Assembly (NCBI RefSeq): GCF_004337985.1
Contig: NC_043741.1
Coordinates: 691,920-755,919, forward strand
Direction: 5' to 3'
Length of the DNA: 64,000 bases
Source: Pyricularia pennisetigena
Taxonomy: Eukaryota; Ascomycota; Sordariomycetes; Magnaporthales; Pyriculariaceae
The notes under the pieces were generated by a model. It worked only from the letters and a program-made list of their open reading frames with translations. It did no database searches and was not told the DNA's origin. Made by a program: the position numbers and the translations under genes. How positions within the stretch are numbered: position 1 is the stretch's first letter; the number at the start of each line of letters is the position of its first letter. Positions 12,096 to 24,549 of this stretch are shown piece after piece.

Positions 12096-14159
12096 TGTTA
12101 AAGCTTACACCTATGGGCGCCCAGGGGGGCAATACCTTAACTTGGACAAGGAAAGTGGGCGGCCGTGTGGATTGGACACGACACTGACTCCCCGCACTCG
12201 CCAGAGGGGTATTTTCTTTCCCGTAGCCGATTTGACTGTACACCCTTCCAGCCGCCCGCTCACGGTGGTCCATGGCTTCCTTGATGTCAGGCGGCTGGCC
12301 GTGCGACTATGACGATGTTTTTTAAGCCGCCTGTAATCTCAGTAGCCGCTCGCTTCTTTGCAGAGGCAAACAAGAGCCGAAATTTAAGATTTATAGTCGA
12401 ATGTCATTTACTGCAGCCGGGGGCCAAAAATAGTAAAAGCAGATATTCGCGGCAGTCAGTCTTTCAATTTGGGGCGATATGGTATGATAAATCCTGTTGT
12501 ACGACAAGGGGACGAGATGATGGCGAGCGCAAGCGCTAAGCTCGTCTCGATCAGTCTGATATGCTCGTCCGCAACAGACATGAACGACAGCCTCAAAATT
12601 GCAATCGAGCATTGTAAATGACAGTGAGTGACAATTGGGTGGGAGCATGGGTGCCCAGCAGAAAGCAGGGCAGCCCAAGGCTCGAAGCCGACACGCGGGG
12701 GGTCGGTCAGTCAGCCTGCATTTTCGCATCGTGTTGAGATTGGATTCGCGAAGTGTGCAGACGGGCTCCTCGAGCCGCGTTTCCACGACGCACCTCCCGA
12801 AGACCAAGTTGCCCGCGCTGTCAGAAGTCGCGTTTGGTGCCCGTGCCGTGTTCTTTTCTGTTTACACGCGAACCCCCGGGAGCTCTGGATTGTTGTTGTT
12901 ATTGTTATTCTCCATAATGCCCTGGCGTGATACGCTAATACGTACAACTCTGCTAGCAAGACATGGTATATATTGAATCTTTTTCTAGTTATGACTCACA
13001 AGCCACTGTAGCTCGGCGGGCTGTGGATGCCCGTTACATGGGCATGCAGCTTCTGGGGGACCCGGCATTGCTTGCGGGACGTTAGGCGGGCACCTAATTT
13101 TGAGGTACGTTTACCGTATTCCCGAATTGCGCTCAAAGAGAGAAAACTGACCCTCCAACCCGACCAAGAAGGTAATTGCTCTCCATCTCCGGGGGTTGGG
13201 TTGGCTGGCAGTCGTACGCCCCCCCCCTGGCACCCACTCACTTTGACATGATCTCCAAGATTTGCTGGCGCACTGTATTAGCGCCTTGTATTACTATCTC
13301 GTGCGGCGGTGGGGGAATACAGTGCTTGGATCCAATTTACTCCCTGTCAATTCGCGCTTCTTGGGCACCCCTTCTACAGCTTGCAAGTGGTCGACACACC
13401 TATGCATGCTCGCGCTTTTATTCTTTTTTTTTTTTTTCTTTTGACAAGGTATGGGGTGGGGTAGCCTGTCTTTCTTTTCTACTGCAGTACAATGGTACCC
13501 AGGGATTGAATGGGGTAATTGATCTTCCTATCCGCCAGCCTGACGGGTAGCTTTTTTAGCTCAGGTAGGGTAGGCCAAGCTAACGAGGTACGTACCACAC
13601 CCCCATTCCACGCCAGCATGGCCACGCTTCTCGGCCATCTCGACCGACTTGACCTGTAGAGAGCATGTCTAGTTTACGATGGGTTCCCTCTGCTCATCGT
13701 CTCCGCGTTTCAGGTTTATTTTGCGTCCATGAGAGGACCCGTCTTCGCCAAGGTCCCGGGCTGTACATACCGCTCGCCTGTTGAATACACGCCCACCTGG
13801 TCCCGGTCCCATCCATCTTGGCCTGCCTGCCAGTCCATCCGTCTCTTGATACCTCGCGAGGATAAGTATGCTCGACTTTCCCGCAACTTGGGAATATCGT
13901 CTCGTCTCCTTCTCACCATCACCAACCAACCAAGCTCCGCAGGCCCTTTTCTCCTGTCATCTCTTTTCCTTTCTCTGTTTCCATTTCTCTCCTGTCTGTC
14001 TCAACATAGACCATTCATCTGCTTCCCAGCATCAACGAAGCAGGTCTTCGATACCCCCCAATCATCAGCATAGACGCATATACACATCTCAAAGACCAGA
14101 GACCCCTCGTATATTACCCCCTTTTTGCGTCCAAGACGCAACCGTAGACAGCCTCCAAA

Positions 14160-16089
14160 ATGTCCACGTGAGTTGACCCTCTCAGATGCGCCCCCCGGGA
14201 TCCATATCCCCTTTCCAATACAAACTGACACCTTGATCAAATTCCTCAGTCTGGTAGCGGATTTCCCGTTTGAGTTTACTTTCCCGCCATGCGAGCCATC
14301 AACACCCCCAAGCTTCTCCTATGATCCGTCCCTTCTTGAGATCCCCTACAGCACAGGCGGACATGCTCGGTCCAATTCGCAAGCTTCCATCTACTCTTTT
14401 GATTCTTCGCCCTCAGACTCCTTCACAACAGACAATGCCTGCAGCACTCGCATGACCACGCCTGCGCGGTCACCAATCCGCACCCATGGACCCCTGCTTC
14501 TTCCTAAGATCAGGTCCCAGGACTCGGCCATCGGCTCCACCACTGCCGTTTCACCCCCGAAGCCGAAGCGTATGAGGACATCTCCTTCCCCCGCTGGCGT
14601 CCGCAAGAATTCAAAGGCCCGTCCCACGCACTCCAGGAGCTTCACCAACCCCGAGGCAATCTCGTTCAACAGTGCCTCCATGTTTGTCCAGCCCCAGTCC
14701 ATGAACATGGCGGTGCCACCAATGACGAATATGGCCGAGAACATGTCTTCGTCTCAGCTCCTCTGCTCTCCTGTGTCCTTCATCCAGCCCCGCGAGCTTA
14801 GCGCAGAACCTATGCCATCTAGGCGGTCTTCGTCTTGTGGCTTTGACGACAGTGTCTCTACCGAGACCTTCAGTTTCCCTGACTACCGCCAGATGTCACC
14901 ATTCATGGCAGCAGCCACCACAACGGCCGGTTCCATGTCGTCAATACAGACCCAGACCCTGATGCCGCAGTCGGACATGTACTACCACCACCAGCAGACC
15001 TTTGCGCCCCGCGAATCGTCCCCCCTCGCCTCCGCCGCAATCATTACGTCTGAGGTTGCTGCCCCGGCCCCTCTCGCAGTCGGGCCGACAAGCACTTTGA
15101 TGTCATATCTTACTACTGCCAACCCTGCTCCGGCTCTGGTCCGCACCATCTCTTTCCCGCTGAAAGATCCTTACACCAAACACTTCTGGTGGGACGTCAG
15201 GCAGGTTCGTCCCTGGACTGCCTTCAATGCTTCCAACATCCTGTCTCTCCCAGGTGCCTCGACGCTGCTTTCCACCCCTGTGCCTGCGTCTCTCCTCCCC
15301 TCGCTGCCCGTCACGCAACGCCACCCCGAGACCGAGGCCGCTCTGCACTCCATTTACTCCAACTACTACCTGCCCAAACTCAACGCCGCTCTTGCCCTTT
15401 CCAGCACCCGCCCTCTGCAGCTGTCACACCCGTCCAAAAGCAACATTGCGGCAGCAACCGCTCCTTCGTCATCAGCTTCGGACTTTATGTTCGTCGCCAA
15501 CGTCCGCGGCGAAACATCCTCGGCCGCCGCCATCTTTGGCGGCAAGCCCACGGCCCGCGTGGTTGGCCTGGTCAAGAGCTATGACCGCTTCAACACCGGC
15601 ATGAGAGTTGAGGGCAACATCAAGCGTGTCGAATACCTTCGGGGCTTGGCACACCTTCACCACGTTATGCGCGAGCACGGTTGCCGTTATGGCTTCATCC
15701 TAACCGAGATCGAACTCGTCTTTGTCCGCAACGGCGCCGAGGGCACCCCGCACTTTGGTTATTTAGAGGTCGGTAGCACACAACTGGCCAACCAGGGACA
15801 GGGTAGTGGAAATGACGAAGAGACCCCCCTGACGGCCTGCCTGGCACTCTGGGGCCTTTGCATGCTCGCCGGCGACGAGCCGCTGCCCGGCCATGCACAC
15901 TGGCGGAGCGAAATCGGCGCGCCAGCCGAGGGCACTCGGCGCAAGGCACTGCCACGTGACGATTGGATGCCACAGCCGCAGCTGGCTGAGAAGCGTGAGG
16001 CCAAGCGGGCTCGCGGTTGGGTCATGCCCGAGGATGCCATCGGGCGGAAGGAGCTCGGCAAGCGAGGCGTACGGTATAACAGTTGCTGA
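14160..16089 (+). CDS. fungal protein of unknown function
   Basis: Two exons: a tiny first exon 14160-14167 (ATG TCC AC) and 14250-16089, giving 615 aa. The frame continues upstream of the splice site, but the spliced start fits better: a GTGAGT donor directly after ATGTCCAC and a CTCAG acceptor. The first 330 residues are Ser/Pro/Thr-rich and low complexity, with a basic KPKRMR patch that could be a nuclear signal. The C-terminal half (about 350-560) is a compact conserved-looking domain (KHFWWDVRQVRPW, GLVKSYDRFNTGMRVEG, YLRGLAHLHHVMREHGCRYG), followed by a basic tail. I do not recognise a named family and assign no function. The composition suggests a nuclear or regulatory protein; that is a guess. 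Confidence 0.8.
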
Positions 16090-16568
16090 ATGGGAGCTTA
16101 ATAGCATCGAGGGCAATGCGTCCATGGCTGGTTCCATGGCCGCTTTCGGTCTTTTCTGTTGACTTAGGTAATGGACATATGTCATGAGTGTACGTGATCA
16201 TGACTTTTCTTGTTTGATGGGTAACAAAGGCATGATGGGTTGGGTGTTTCAGGGTGCTTGCAAGTTTTGTTTTAATGGAATGAGAAAAGACGGGAGGAGT
16301 TAAGGCGCACTGCTGGGCATTGGTCGCCTTTTAGGGCCTGGAAGATTAGCTGTTTTTGTTTCTTCATTGATATCATACGTTCATAAAATCATCAAGGCCT
16401 AATAGGTGTTGCACGCTGTCAGCCCATGTCGATACACAGGTAGAGATGGTGACGATTCTGGAGATTGCAGCTCACCCAAACCGCGGAAGGCACCTGTCCT
16501 GCTATTACGGCCTCTAGGCCACCATGGGGATTTATAATTCCTTCATGATTAAATCCCCGGTGCCCAAT
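16090..16568. other. short intergenic region
   Basis: The 3' flank of the gene ending at 16089. Nothing else recognised. Confidence 0.5.
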
Positions 16569-17039
16569 TCAGCTCCCACCGCAGTCCTCCATGCGCCGCC
16601 TCAGGAAATACTCGACAGCACATCCCGTTCGGTCTGCTCGGATTGCGAGGGCCAATGCAGCCTCCAGATCCTGTATTCTTGGAGGCGAGGTCAGCGAGGG
16701 CATGTTGGGCACGACGTTGTTTGATAAAATCCCGCTGACGAGGGCCCGAAAGTCGTCCTCGGTCCGGTGAAGATTGCAAGCTCGGTTGCGATGGTAAAAG
16801 AGCTCGACTACGTAATCACTAGTCTCATCTACGTTGCCGATGCCGCTGGCAGGACGGACCGAGAATGCCGATGGCATGGTCGTTGTGCCAACGTAGACAT
16901 TCCTTGCGTGGTAGCGCATCGAGTGAATCTTTGGCCTGGTTGATATTTGTGGTTGCTCGGGAGGCGGCGCATGGCTGTGAATTCCCGCGTTGGGGGAAGA
17001 AGGTTCGACGTTGACGGGACACGAGACTTGGACGACCAT
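16569..17039 (-). CDS. small hypothetical protein (156 aa), doubtful
   Basis: A single open frame of 156 aa whose ATG sits in a good context (ACCATGG). The last 90 residues (FYHRNRACNLHRTEDDFRAL onward to AVEYFLRRRMEDC) look like a small mixed helix/strand domain rather than random sequence; the first 50 are Pro/Ser-rich. No family recognised, no signal peptide. Unrelated frames overlap on the plus strand but look less protein-like. Could be an exon of a longer gene or a chance frame. Confidence 0.4.
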   Translation of the reverse strand: MVVQVSCPVNVEPSSPNAGIHSHAPPPEQPQISTRPKIHSMRYHARNVYVGTTTMPSAFSVRPASGIGNVDETSDYVVELFYHRNRACNLHRTEDDFRALVSGILSNNVVPNMPSLTSPPRIQDLEAALALAIRADRTGCAVEYFLRRRMEDCGGS

Positions 17040-18791
17040 GGTTCGTTGTGTACTGTGGTATGGAAGGGGGTGATTGGGATGACATCAAGTCAAGACACAT
17101 CGTGGCTATATGGACAGCGGATCAACGGGACTTTTGGGGCTAGGGCACAAGCTATATACAGGAAGCAACTTCACTTCAAGTACCGTAGGCTGACGCAGAC
17201 GGCATGTCTGGCCGTTGTTTGTGCGGCTCTTTGTGGAGCTGCATGCTGCTTAGCCATGCCACCATGTAGGATGATGAGATGCGCGGGGAGCCTGCCCGAC
17301 CTGAAACTGCCGACTATGGGATGACATTCTATCGACGTGCCGATTGAGATGAGAGTCTTGGTTGCACTCATGTCGTCTTTGTAGGGACGATAGTTTTGGA
17401 AGATGGGTTCCTGCAGGCGGTTGTGACTCAGCTCGAAGTCGATCACATTTTAATGCATATGGTACAAACATAACTTGGTTTGTGGGCTGTGGCTTGGATT
17501 AGACGATATGAGGTGAAACAAACAAGGGCAGCGTAGGCCCTGAAACGCATTTCTTGAGTGTGGCTTTTTTTTTTCTTCTTCTTTTTGGCTAGTGCTCGCG
17601 TTACTGCGTATTCGGTAGTCAGAACACACTTGTAATAATAGTGAGTGGTACATACAGGCTATCTTGGGTAAAAGGCAAGGGGAGGTAAGGCAAGAGACAA
17701 AGGTATGGCTTGGCGATACGCTAGCATAGTAAGGCTAGCAAAGGCGTGCGCTACCCTATTCCACCATTCATCATGGAATATTTCTTGTGCCGCCGATAGT
17801 TCGGTTCGTGACGCGGGATGTAACTGCGATCCTGTGGTCGTTGCATTGCGGCCTGCTAATTACAGGTCGCAAAGCAAATAAAATGAGGATATCTGCTCAG
17901 GGTTGAGCAAGAAGAATGTTTGCAGTGCAGCAGATGGAGTCTGGCCCATCTGGTAAATTGCGGACAAGGCCGAGATTGATGCGATTGAATTAACGGATGG
18001 CTTCGCCGAGATGGCAGAGGGAAACAGGTACAAGCTCTTGCGGGTCCAACGATCTGGAGCCGATTCATCGGTACCTGAGTTGCAACTACTTTTAGGCGTT
18101 GACTGCTAGTACCAACTCCCAAGGATAAGGAAGGAAGGGGAAAAGACACCCCACCACGGCCCACAGAGCAGGGCGAGACTTGAGAGGGTAATCTCACGTC
18201 ACAAACGACATCAAACCCTGGAAGGATCAAGCGGCGCAATTCATGTCGACAGCATACCAAGAAGTTTGTTTGTTGCCCCCCCTTCCCCCCAATTTCCATT
18301 GCCTGCGACTCCACCATTGCCTGCACGATACATGCGACAGCCCCGGCCGTCTAAGTTTCGGATCTTGGTTTCCTTTCTGGCAAAATAGTCCAGTCCCGTC
18401 TACTTGTCGCCTTCTTCGTCCTATTATTCTTCCCTTTTACTTTGTTTACTTTTTTTTTTTCTCCCCCCTCCCCGGTCACAGGCTTGACGCGTTTTGGGCG
18501 AGCTGATTATTGTCCACTCCCAAAGATACAAACACTCGCTTTTTTTTTTGTTTCCCTGCCTTTTAACCCCAAACAACCTACCTCACCCTCAGTCCTAGAT
18601 CAAGGTACTACCTTACCGACCTACCGTACCTATCAAGGTATCTACTTCGTCAAGCTTGTCGTAGAACCCATCTGCTTGCTGCTGGGCGCACAAGAGAGAC
18701 GTCGCCGTCGACGCCACCGTTTCTTTTTGACTTTCCCACACAGCCGCGAACCTAACCTCAGCTGCCACCCTTGCCGGATTCCTGCATCACA
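17040..18791. other. intergenic, pyrimidine-rich leader
   Basis: No supported gene. The part from about 18400 to 18790 is C/T-rich, includes short T runs and clustered TACC/GGTA words, and is likely the promoter and leader of the gene at 18792. Confidence 0.5.
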
Positions 18792-20641
18792 ATGGCGCTA
18801 CAAGCCGCATACGTGCAGTTTCTTGCTGCGCCAAACTCGACTGCTCTCGCCGAGAAAGCCACGCTCAACTACATTACGACAACGACAAGCATCTCCGGTG
18901 CCGCCGAAATCGTGAAGCACCTGAGTGGTTTGCACAGTCATGTCAAGAAGAACAAGGAGACGCTCCTGTCTGCAATTGAAGGCCGTGATGGACTTGCGCT
19001 GGCCATTGAGATGGACACCTCCCTTGAGTTTGTTATCAGTGGAGGACCATATCTTCCCGGTCTAGACGACAACTTCCTGGCTGATCGCAAGATCCAACTA
19101 TGCATTGTACGTGCGCCCGAGACATGCTGCTTGCGACCACTTTCCGACTCGTCTAATGTCTTGTTCTTTTTTTGGTGTCGTCACTGACCACTCTATTCCT
19201 TACAGACCCACATTGTCGCATTCGACTCGGAGGGCAAGATTGTCCAAATACGCCAGTCATGGGACCAGGGCTCGCTCCTCAAGCAGGTGGATGTCATCGG
19301 TAGGAGTGGTCGTAACTGGCCCATCCGCGACAGCACTGAGCAGATCAAGCTTATTACCAAGTGCATCAAGGGTGAGGCCGATGCCTCCGGTGGTGACATC
19401 CCTATTCGCTCGCGTGCCACTTCCACCAACGCTATGCGCGACCCTCACGCCTCGTTGAACCTCTTCGCCCCGCGCGCCGAGCAAGAGGAGGCCGAGATTG
19501 GAGCAGTAGTCTCCCCGTACGCAGGCAAGACGCGTCCTCCCCAGCGCTCTTTCACCGACATCCTTGGCGATGAGCCAGAGGATGCCGAGGACGGTTCCCC
19601 TGGCCGCCCCACCTCGCCAACCAAGGGCGTAGCCCCCAAGGCCGGCGCGGGCAAGCACTTCCCGCAGCCGCGACTGTTCGAGACAAACGAGGAGGACGAG
19701 CCAGATTCGCCAGTGCATCACAAGTCTCCGGAACGCCAGTACAAGCCAAACCCCAAGAAGTACGAGCATTTTGAGTTCGCCGATGGTTCAGACCCCCGGG
19801 ATGCGCCCGTCCGCGGCACAGAGTTCGACAAGGTCAACAGGGGCAAGCACAATAGCCAGTGGGACTTCAAGGACTTTGTTACCCCGCAAAAGCCCCGGGG
19901 GCGTCCTCAGCGGTCCCAGGATGTCAGGCACTGGAGCACTGAGAACGACGAGGCCATCGCTGAGACGCCGGCTGCCCGAAGGCCTGCTCCGCCCAAGCCA
20001 CGACGCGATGCCGAGACGCACTTTGAGCTTCAAGATGATGGCCCAGACGGAGAGCCCCGCCCAGCCGGTCGCCCGCGGGGCGCGGGCCACAATGAGGGCT
20101 TGGGTCTGTACAAGAACAACGTACACAGTGAGGATGGCAGTGCTCCCGACGGTCCTGACCCCCGCGCATTGGGCAACATCACCAACGTGAAGGATAGACG
20201 TCGCGACTTTGATCCTCATTTTGGAATCACGGATGACAGCCCAAACCAGGGCACTACGCAGGCAGAGAACCCCAGGGGTGTTCCCGAGGGTCGCAAGAAG
20301 GCAGTCAAGATGATGGAATCGAACTGGTCGGCATACGACAAGTCGCCTGTTTCTCAGAAGGAAAACAGCCTGCGTGAGGCTCGTGGTGCCAGGAACGGAG
20401 AAAACCAAGGCATTGCGATTGGTGGCGATGGAAGTAAGTGTGAAAATGGGGCTTGACATTTGAAGTGAGCCTTTGGATGACCAGTCACTAACAATGATTC
20501 TTTGCAGTGGGTGGTAAAAAGGGTTCCTCTCGCAACTACATCTTTGGAGATCCCGATTCCGAGGACGAGGTCCCTCGTCCCGTTACGAAGAAGCAGGGCG
20601 CCGCTCACAAGCCCACGGCGGGTAGCTTCTGGGACTTCTAG
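18792..20641 (+). CDS. NTF2-like domain protein with motif-repeat tail
   Basis: Three exons, 18792-19106, 19206-20433 and 20508-20641, giving 558 aa. Residues 1-160 fit an NTF2-like cone fold (NYITTTTSISGAAEIVKHL, later FDSEGKIVQIRQSWDQGSLL). The remaining 400 residues are charged and disordered, with a recurring short motif of an aromatic pair followed by acidic residues: HFEFADGSD, WDFKDFVTP, HFELQDDGP, HFGITDDSP, YIFGDPDSED, and SFWDF at the very C-terminus. Such proteins are conserved in filamentous fungi; their role is not known to me. The domain could bind a partner or small ligand, and the repeated motif looks like a multivalent docking site (inference). The ATG at 18792 was chosen; an upstream TTG would need non-standard initiation. 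Confidence 0.8.
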
Positions 20642-21607
20642 CCTCTTTGCAGCGCAGATATCTGAGGGTCAGCCGTTTGTTCGACTTGCGACTTGCGACC
20701 CAACGTTAATCACGCTCTATCTCCTTTGTCCCTATCCTTGTCCTTGTCCATGATTGACATTGATGACGATGTGATGCATACATACATGCTACGAAATGAC
20801 CTCCTGTTGTGTTTATTTCATTGGCTAAGCGCGCACAAAAGAAGGAGTACATGGCGTTTTCCTTCACAGCACAGGAACATGCTGGAGAAGTTCTCTTTTT
20901 AGACTGCGACCTTCTCCCATATCTTTTTTTGTTTGACGCATGGGGGTTGTTGTACACATTATTGCTGTCTTATATACCTTGGTCTGCTACTTTTGTACCC
21001 AAAGTTTGTTTGGGGAAATGGGATTGCGGCAAAAAAGACCGGTTTGTTTGACAAAACCTGTGTTTGGGTCGCTTCAGCGAATGTATTTACTACTTTCATA
21101 GTTCTCTCGGAAGCCTTTCTTTTGTAAACACTCTTGTATTAACGTGTCAACATTTCTGGTCCCATATTCCGAGTGATATGAACAAGCGCCGGATTAAGTA
21201 CCTCGCAAGTAGTTACTTTCAGTGACCGAGAGATATACGTGCAGATCAGCTGCTCCTCTCCAACACTGCAAGACGAAATGCTGACAAGCGGCCTCGATAT
21301 TTCGAGGTCATGGTTGTATTGGTTGTTCATGGTCACGTTTGTGGGGTATATATAATTACATACAGGAATTGAGAGAGAAAAAAAAGAGAAAGAAATGGCA
21401 AAGGCAAAGAGACAACAGTCACTGGGAAAGGAATAATTCCAAGAGAGAGAGGGAGCCTCGTCAGCACAAACGGGGACATTAAAAAAGTCATGAGGCGGAA
21501 GACGCAAACAAACAAGAAAGAAAAAAGAGGAACTGGCTTTCAGGATTCTGAAAGGTATAAAAAGATAAGCGAAAGAAAAAAAATCCCAGAAAACCAGTTT
21601 TTGCCAA
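20642..21607. other. convergent 3' spacer
   Basis: Lies between the stop codons of the NTF2-like gene (+) and the permease gene (-). A/T-rich, no supported gene. Confidence 0.5.
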
Positions 21608-23758
21608 TTAGCAAAAAAACCTGTACAGACGCTTCCAGCGTGGCCAGTTGCGCTTCTCCTCGTACTCCTGGGCCATGAGGATGGGGAGGTTGAAGTCGCG
21701 ACGACCCGTGTCGATGTCCATGTCGTCTGCGCGGACGAAGCTGGTGCGGTAGTAGAGCTTGTGGCCGAGCCACATGATGAGGACGATGGGGATGGCCATG
21801 CACTGCAGGAAGAACTCGCCGGCGATGGAGAGCGGCGTCTGCTCCTCGCCGGTGACGGGCGGGAGCGGCCAGCCGCCGACCCAGAACTGGGCGACGAGGA
21901 AGATGGCGTTCAGCAGGAAGCCGATCCAGGAGCCGGCCAGACCCGGCTGGGCGCGAAAGGCCAGGTCGCCGAGCGAGCGGCCCTTTTTGCTCCAGGCGCG
22001 GCGGAAGCGTATGTGCGACAGGCAGATGCTGCCCCACGTGAAGATGGAGCTGAGGGCCGAGATGGCGAGGAGCCAGTCGAGCAGCTCCTGCTGTATGTCC
22101 GAGTCGGCGACGAAGGCGAGCAGGCCGATGGACATGCTGAGCAGGATGGCGACGAGGGGGCGGCCGCGGCGGTCGACGTAGGCAAGGACGCGCGGGGCCT
22201 GGCCCTGGTCGGCGAGGGCGGCGAGGGTGCGGCTGGACCCGAACACGGCGCTGTTGCCGACGCTGAGGACCGCGATGAGGATGACGCTGTTCATGACCGA
22301 GGGGAGCACCTCGATGCCGGCGCTCTCGATGGCAATGACAAAGGGCGACGCGGCGGCGTCGGCGATGTTCCTGGCCAGGAGTCGCTTCGAGTCGTACGGC
22401 ACCAGGAAGCCGACGATGGTCAGGGCCACGATGTAGAAGAGCGTGATGCGCCAAAACACCTGCTTGATGGCCGTCGGGAGGGATTTTCGCGGGTTTGCCG
22501 TCTCGGCGGCGGCGAGGCCGACGAGCTCCGTGCCGGCAAAGGCAAAGGCGGCCTGGACAAAGACGGAGCAGAGCCCTTTGAAACCATTGTTGAATGCGCC
22601 CGGGTTGTGCCAATACTTGGTCCCGATATACCCGTCCGTTGTTGTGCCGCCGACATTGATGACGATGCCCAGCAGTCTGTGGAATAGAAACGTTGCGCGT
22701 CAGAATGGGAAGCGGCAAGGCGAATGAATGGAGCTGGCATGGGAAATTTAGAGTTTGGTCAGTACTCACATAAAGCCGATAACGGCCGTCACCTTGACTA
22801 TGGCAAAAATGAACTCGGCTTCACCATAGCCCTTGACGCCGAACAAGTTGATGACCAATATGACCAACAGAAATATTGCTACAAAGACGGCCCTTTTCAC
22901 GCTTGGATCCCAGTATTGTATAGTCATGGACGCTGCTATTATTTCGAGGGGTAGAACGACAAGCCACTGCAGGGCGTAGCTGGGGAACGGGTGGGTTGTC
23001 TCGTGTTAGCGGACGCCACAAAGTGGTTTTTTTTTTTTTTTTTTTTTTTTCCTTCTCTCAATCTTATTTCCACCACCACAAAACCCTTTCAATTGGGGGG
23101 AAACTAGGGCGCCAACTTACTTCCATCCCATTGCAAAACCCCAGGAGGGATCAAGGAAGCGAGTCGAAAATGCCGAGAACGAACCGGCAACGGGGAACAC
23201 GACGGCCAGCTCGCCTAGGGCGTGTACGGTGCAGTACAGCATGACGCCGATGATGCAATAGGCCAACAAGACCGATGCCGGGCCTCCAGTACTGAGGGCC
23301 TTGCCAGAGGCGACAAACAGACCAGTGCCTATTGAGCCGCCTATGGCTATCATCTGCAGGTGGCGCCCCTTGAGCTCGCGTGACAGGCCGGTATTGACGG
23401 TGGCCAAGGTGGCGCTGCGCAGGTCGTAATATCGCTCTCCATCGTGTTCGCGCATGGGCACCTGGGGCGGTAGTGGCGGCGGGTGGTGGTACTGTTCATG
23501 GTGGTGGTGGTGGTGGTGGTGGTGATGATGGACTTGGTCGCGGTCGAGGTACAGCGGAACCTCCTTTGGTGTGATGCGAATGCCCGGGTCGCGTCGAAAG
23601 CTGTCGGCCCAGCGGCGGAGGGCGCTGGGGCCGCGCGTGTTGTCGTCGTATATGGGCTCGCGGCGCATGCTGTGGTTGCTGCTGCTGCCCTGCTGGGCCA
23701 GCATTATGTCCTCCTTGGCGGCGAGACTGTGCATCTCGATGTCCCCCTCCGAGGGCAT
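21608..23758 (-). CDS. amino-acid permease (YAT/APC family)
   Basis: Three exons, 23758-23121, 22979-22770 and 22676-21608, giving 638 aa. A plasma-membrane, proton-coupled amino-acid transporter of the fungal YAT group (Gap1-like). Cytosolic N-tail of about 125 residues with a run of 11 histidines, then the family signature LKGRHLQMIAIGGSIGTGLF, GELAVVFPVAGSF, MGWNYALQWL (codon N split by intron 1) and FAGTELVGLAAAE; about 12 hydrophobic spans; C-tail ends KRLYRFFC. The joined length is usual. Two long open frames on the opposite strand and in another frame are shadows of its GC-rich third exon. Substrate range cannot be read from sequence. GATA motifs upstream suggest nitrogen control. Confidence 0.92.
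23027..23050. repeat. T24 homopolymer in permease intron 1
   Basis: Uninterrupted run within the intron 22980-23120, an A-run on the transcribed sense strand. Confidence 0.95.
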
Positions 23759-24524
23759 GCTGCAGGGCCGGAGGGGTGCTGTATAATCTGCTCAGCAGTT
23801 GCGATGTGGTGTAGTGTTTGTCTGACCGAGGGCAGATAGTAGAAAAGGAGACAGGGTGACTGGCGGCTGGTGGTGACGGTTCGTTTTTGTTCGGTGGAGA
23901 GATAGATAACAGAGTGACAGGCCAGGTTAGATGAGAACGATCGAACGCTGTATCCCTCTATTTTCCCGTCTGTCTTTTTCTCCTCTCTATCTCTCTCTCT
24001 CTTTCTTTCTCTCTTCTCCTCTCCCCGCCGTCCCCTCCCCTACAGCCTTGGTTTCGGGGGTTTCCCGTAATCGACAATGGCCTTCGCTTCGGCGCTCGCC
24101 GTTGCTTGCGACCGCTAATCAGGCGCAGACAGGGTCGAGTTGGCGACAGTTAAACCTGGCTTGCGGACGGACAAGGGCAAGCAAGTAAGGCGAACAAGTG
24201 GGCGGGCAGGCGAGCGACCTTGTGCCTTGTGGTTTGGGTTCCTTTGAAACAAACCCCGGCGAGTCGCGCTGTGGAGCTGCGTGGGCTGAGCGGATCCGGG
24301 GGGGAACGGGGTTCTAATCTCTAAAGACAGGCGGGATAGGATGGATTTGCTGGAAGGAAATGGCAAGTGGATTCGAACAACGATCGATGCTGTATCTTTT
24401 GTTTGCTCGCTATGCTTGGCTGCCAGGTGATATATATTTGTGGAGAGCTCTTTGGTGTTGATAAGGACGCCAGTAGGTTGTTGTGTCTAAACTATTTTTG
24501 TATGTAATGTATGCTGACAATGTC

Positions 24525-24549
24525 TTTTTTTTTTTTTTTTTTTTTTTTT
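24525..24549. repeat. T25 homopolymer
   Basis: Uninterrupted run in the permease upstream region. Confidence 0.95.

Larger units (their letters stand above)
9460..14159. other. 4.7-kb intergenic region without a credible gene
   Basis: The longest spacer in the left half. All frames here are short, have no recognisable domain and overlap on both strands. It contains T/A runs near 10769 and 12028, a CCAAT-box cluster (10827-11119) and GC-rich inverted repeats (12066-12095). The last kilobase is pyrimidine-rich and must include the leader of the gene at 14160. An untranslated RNA or a rapidly evolving gene could be hidden here, but I see no direct support. Confidence 0.5.

Noticed and set aside
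10201..12807. Several 100-140 codon frames (10201-10578, 11643-11981, 12391-12807)
   Set aside because: No domain, no signal peptide, implausible composition and mutual overlap on both strands.
21540..22769. Long Arg/His-rich frame and the antisense frame 21761-22687
   Set aside because: Both overlap the permease exon 3, have biased shadow-like composition and no domain; they result from its high GC third positions.
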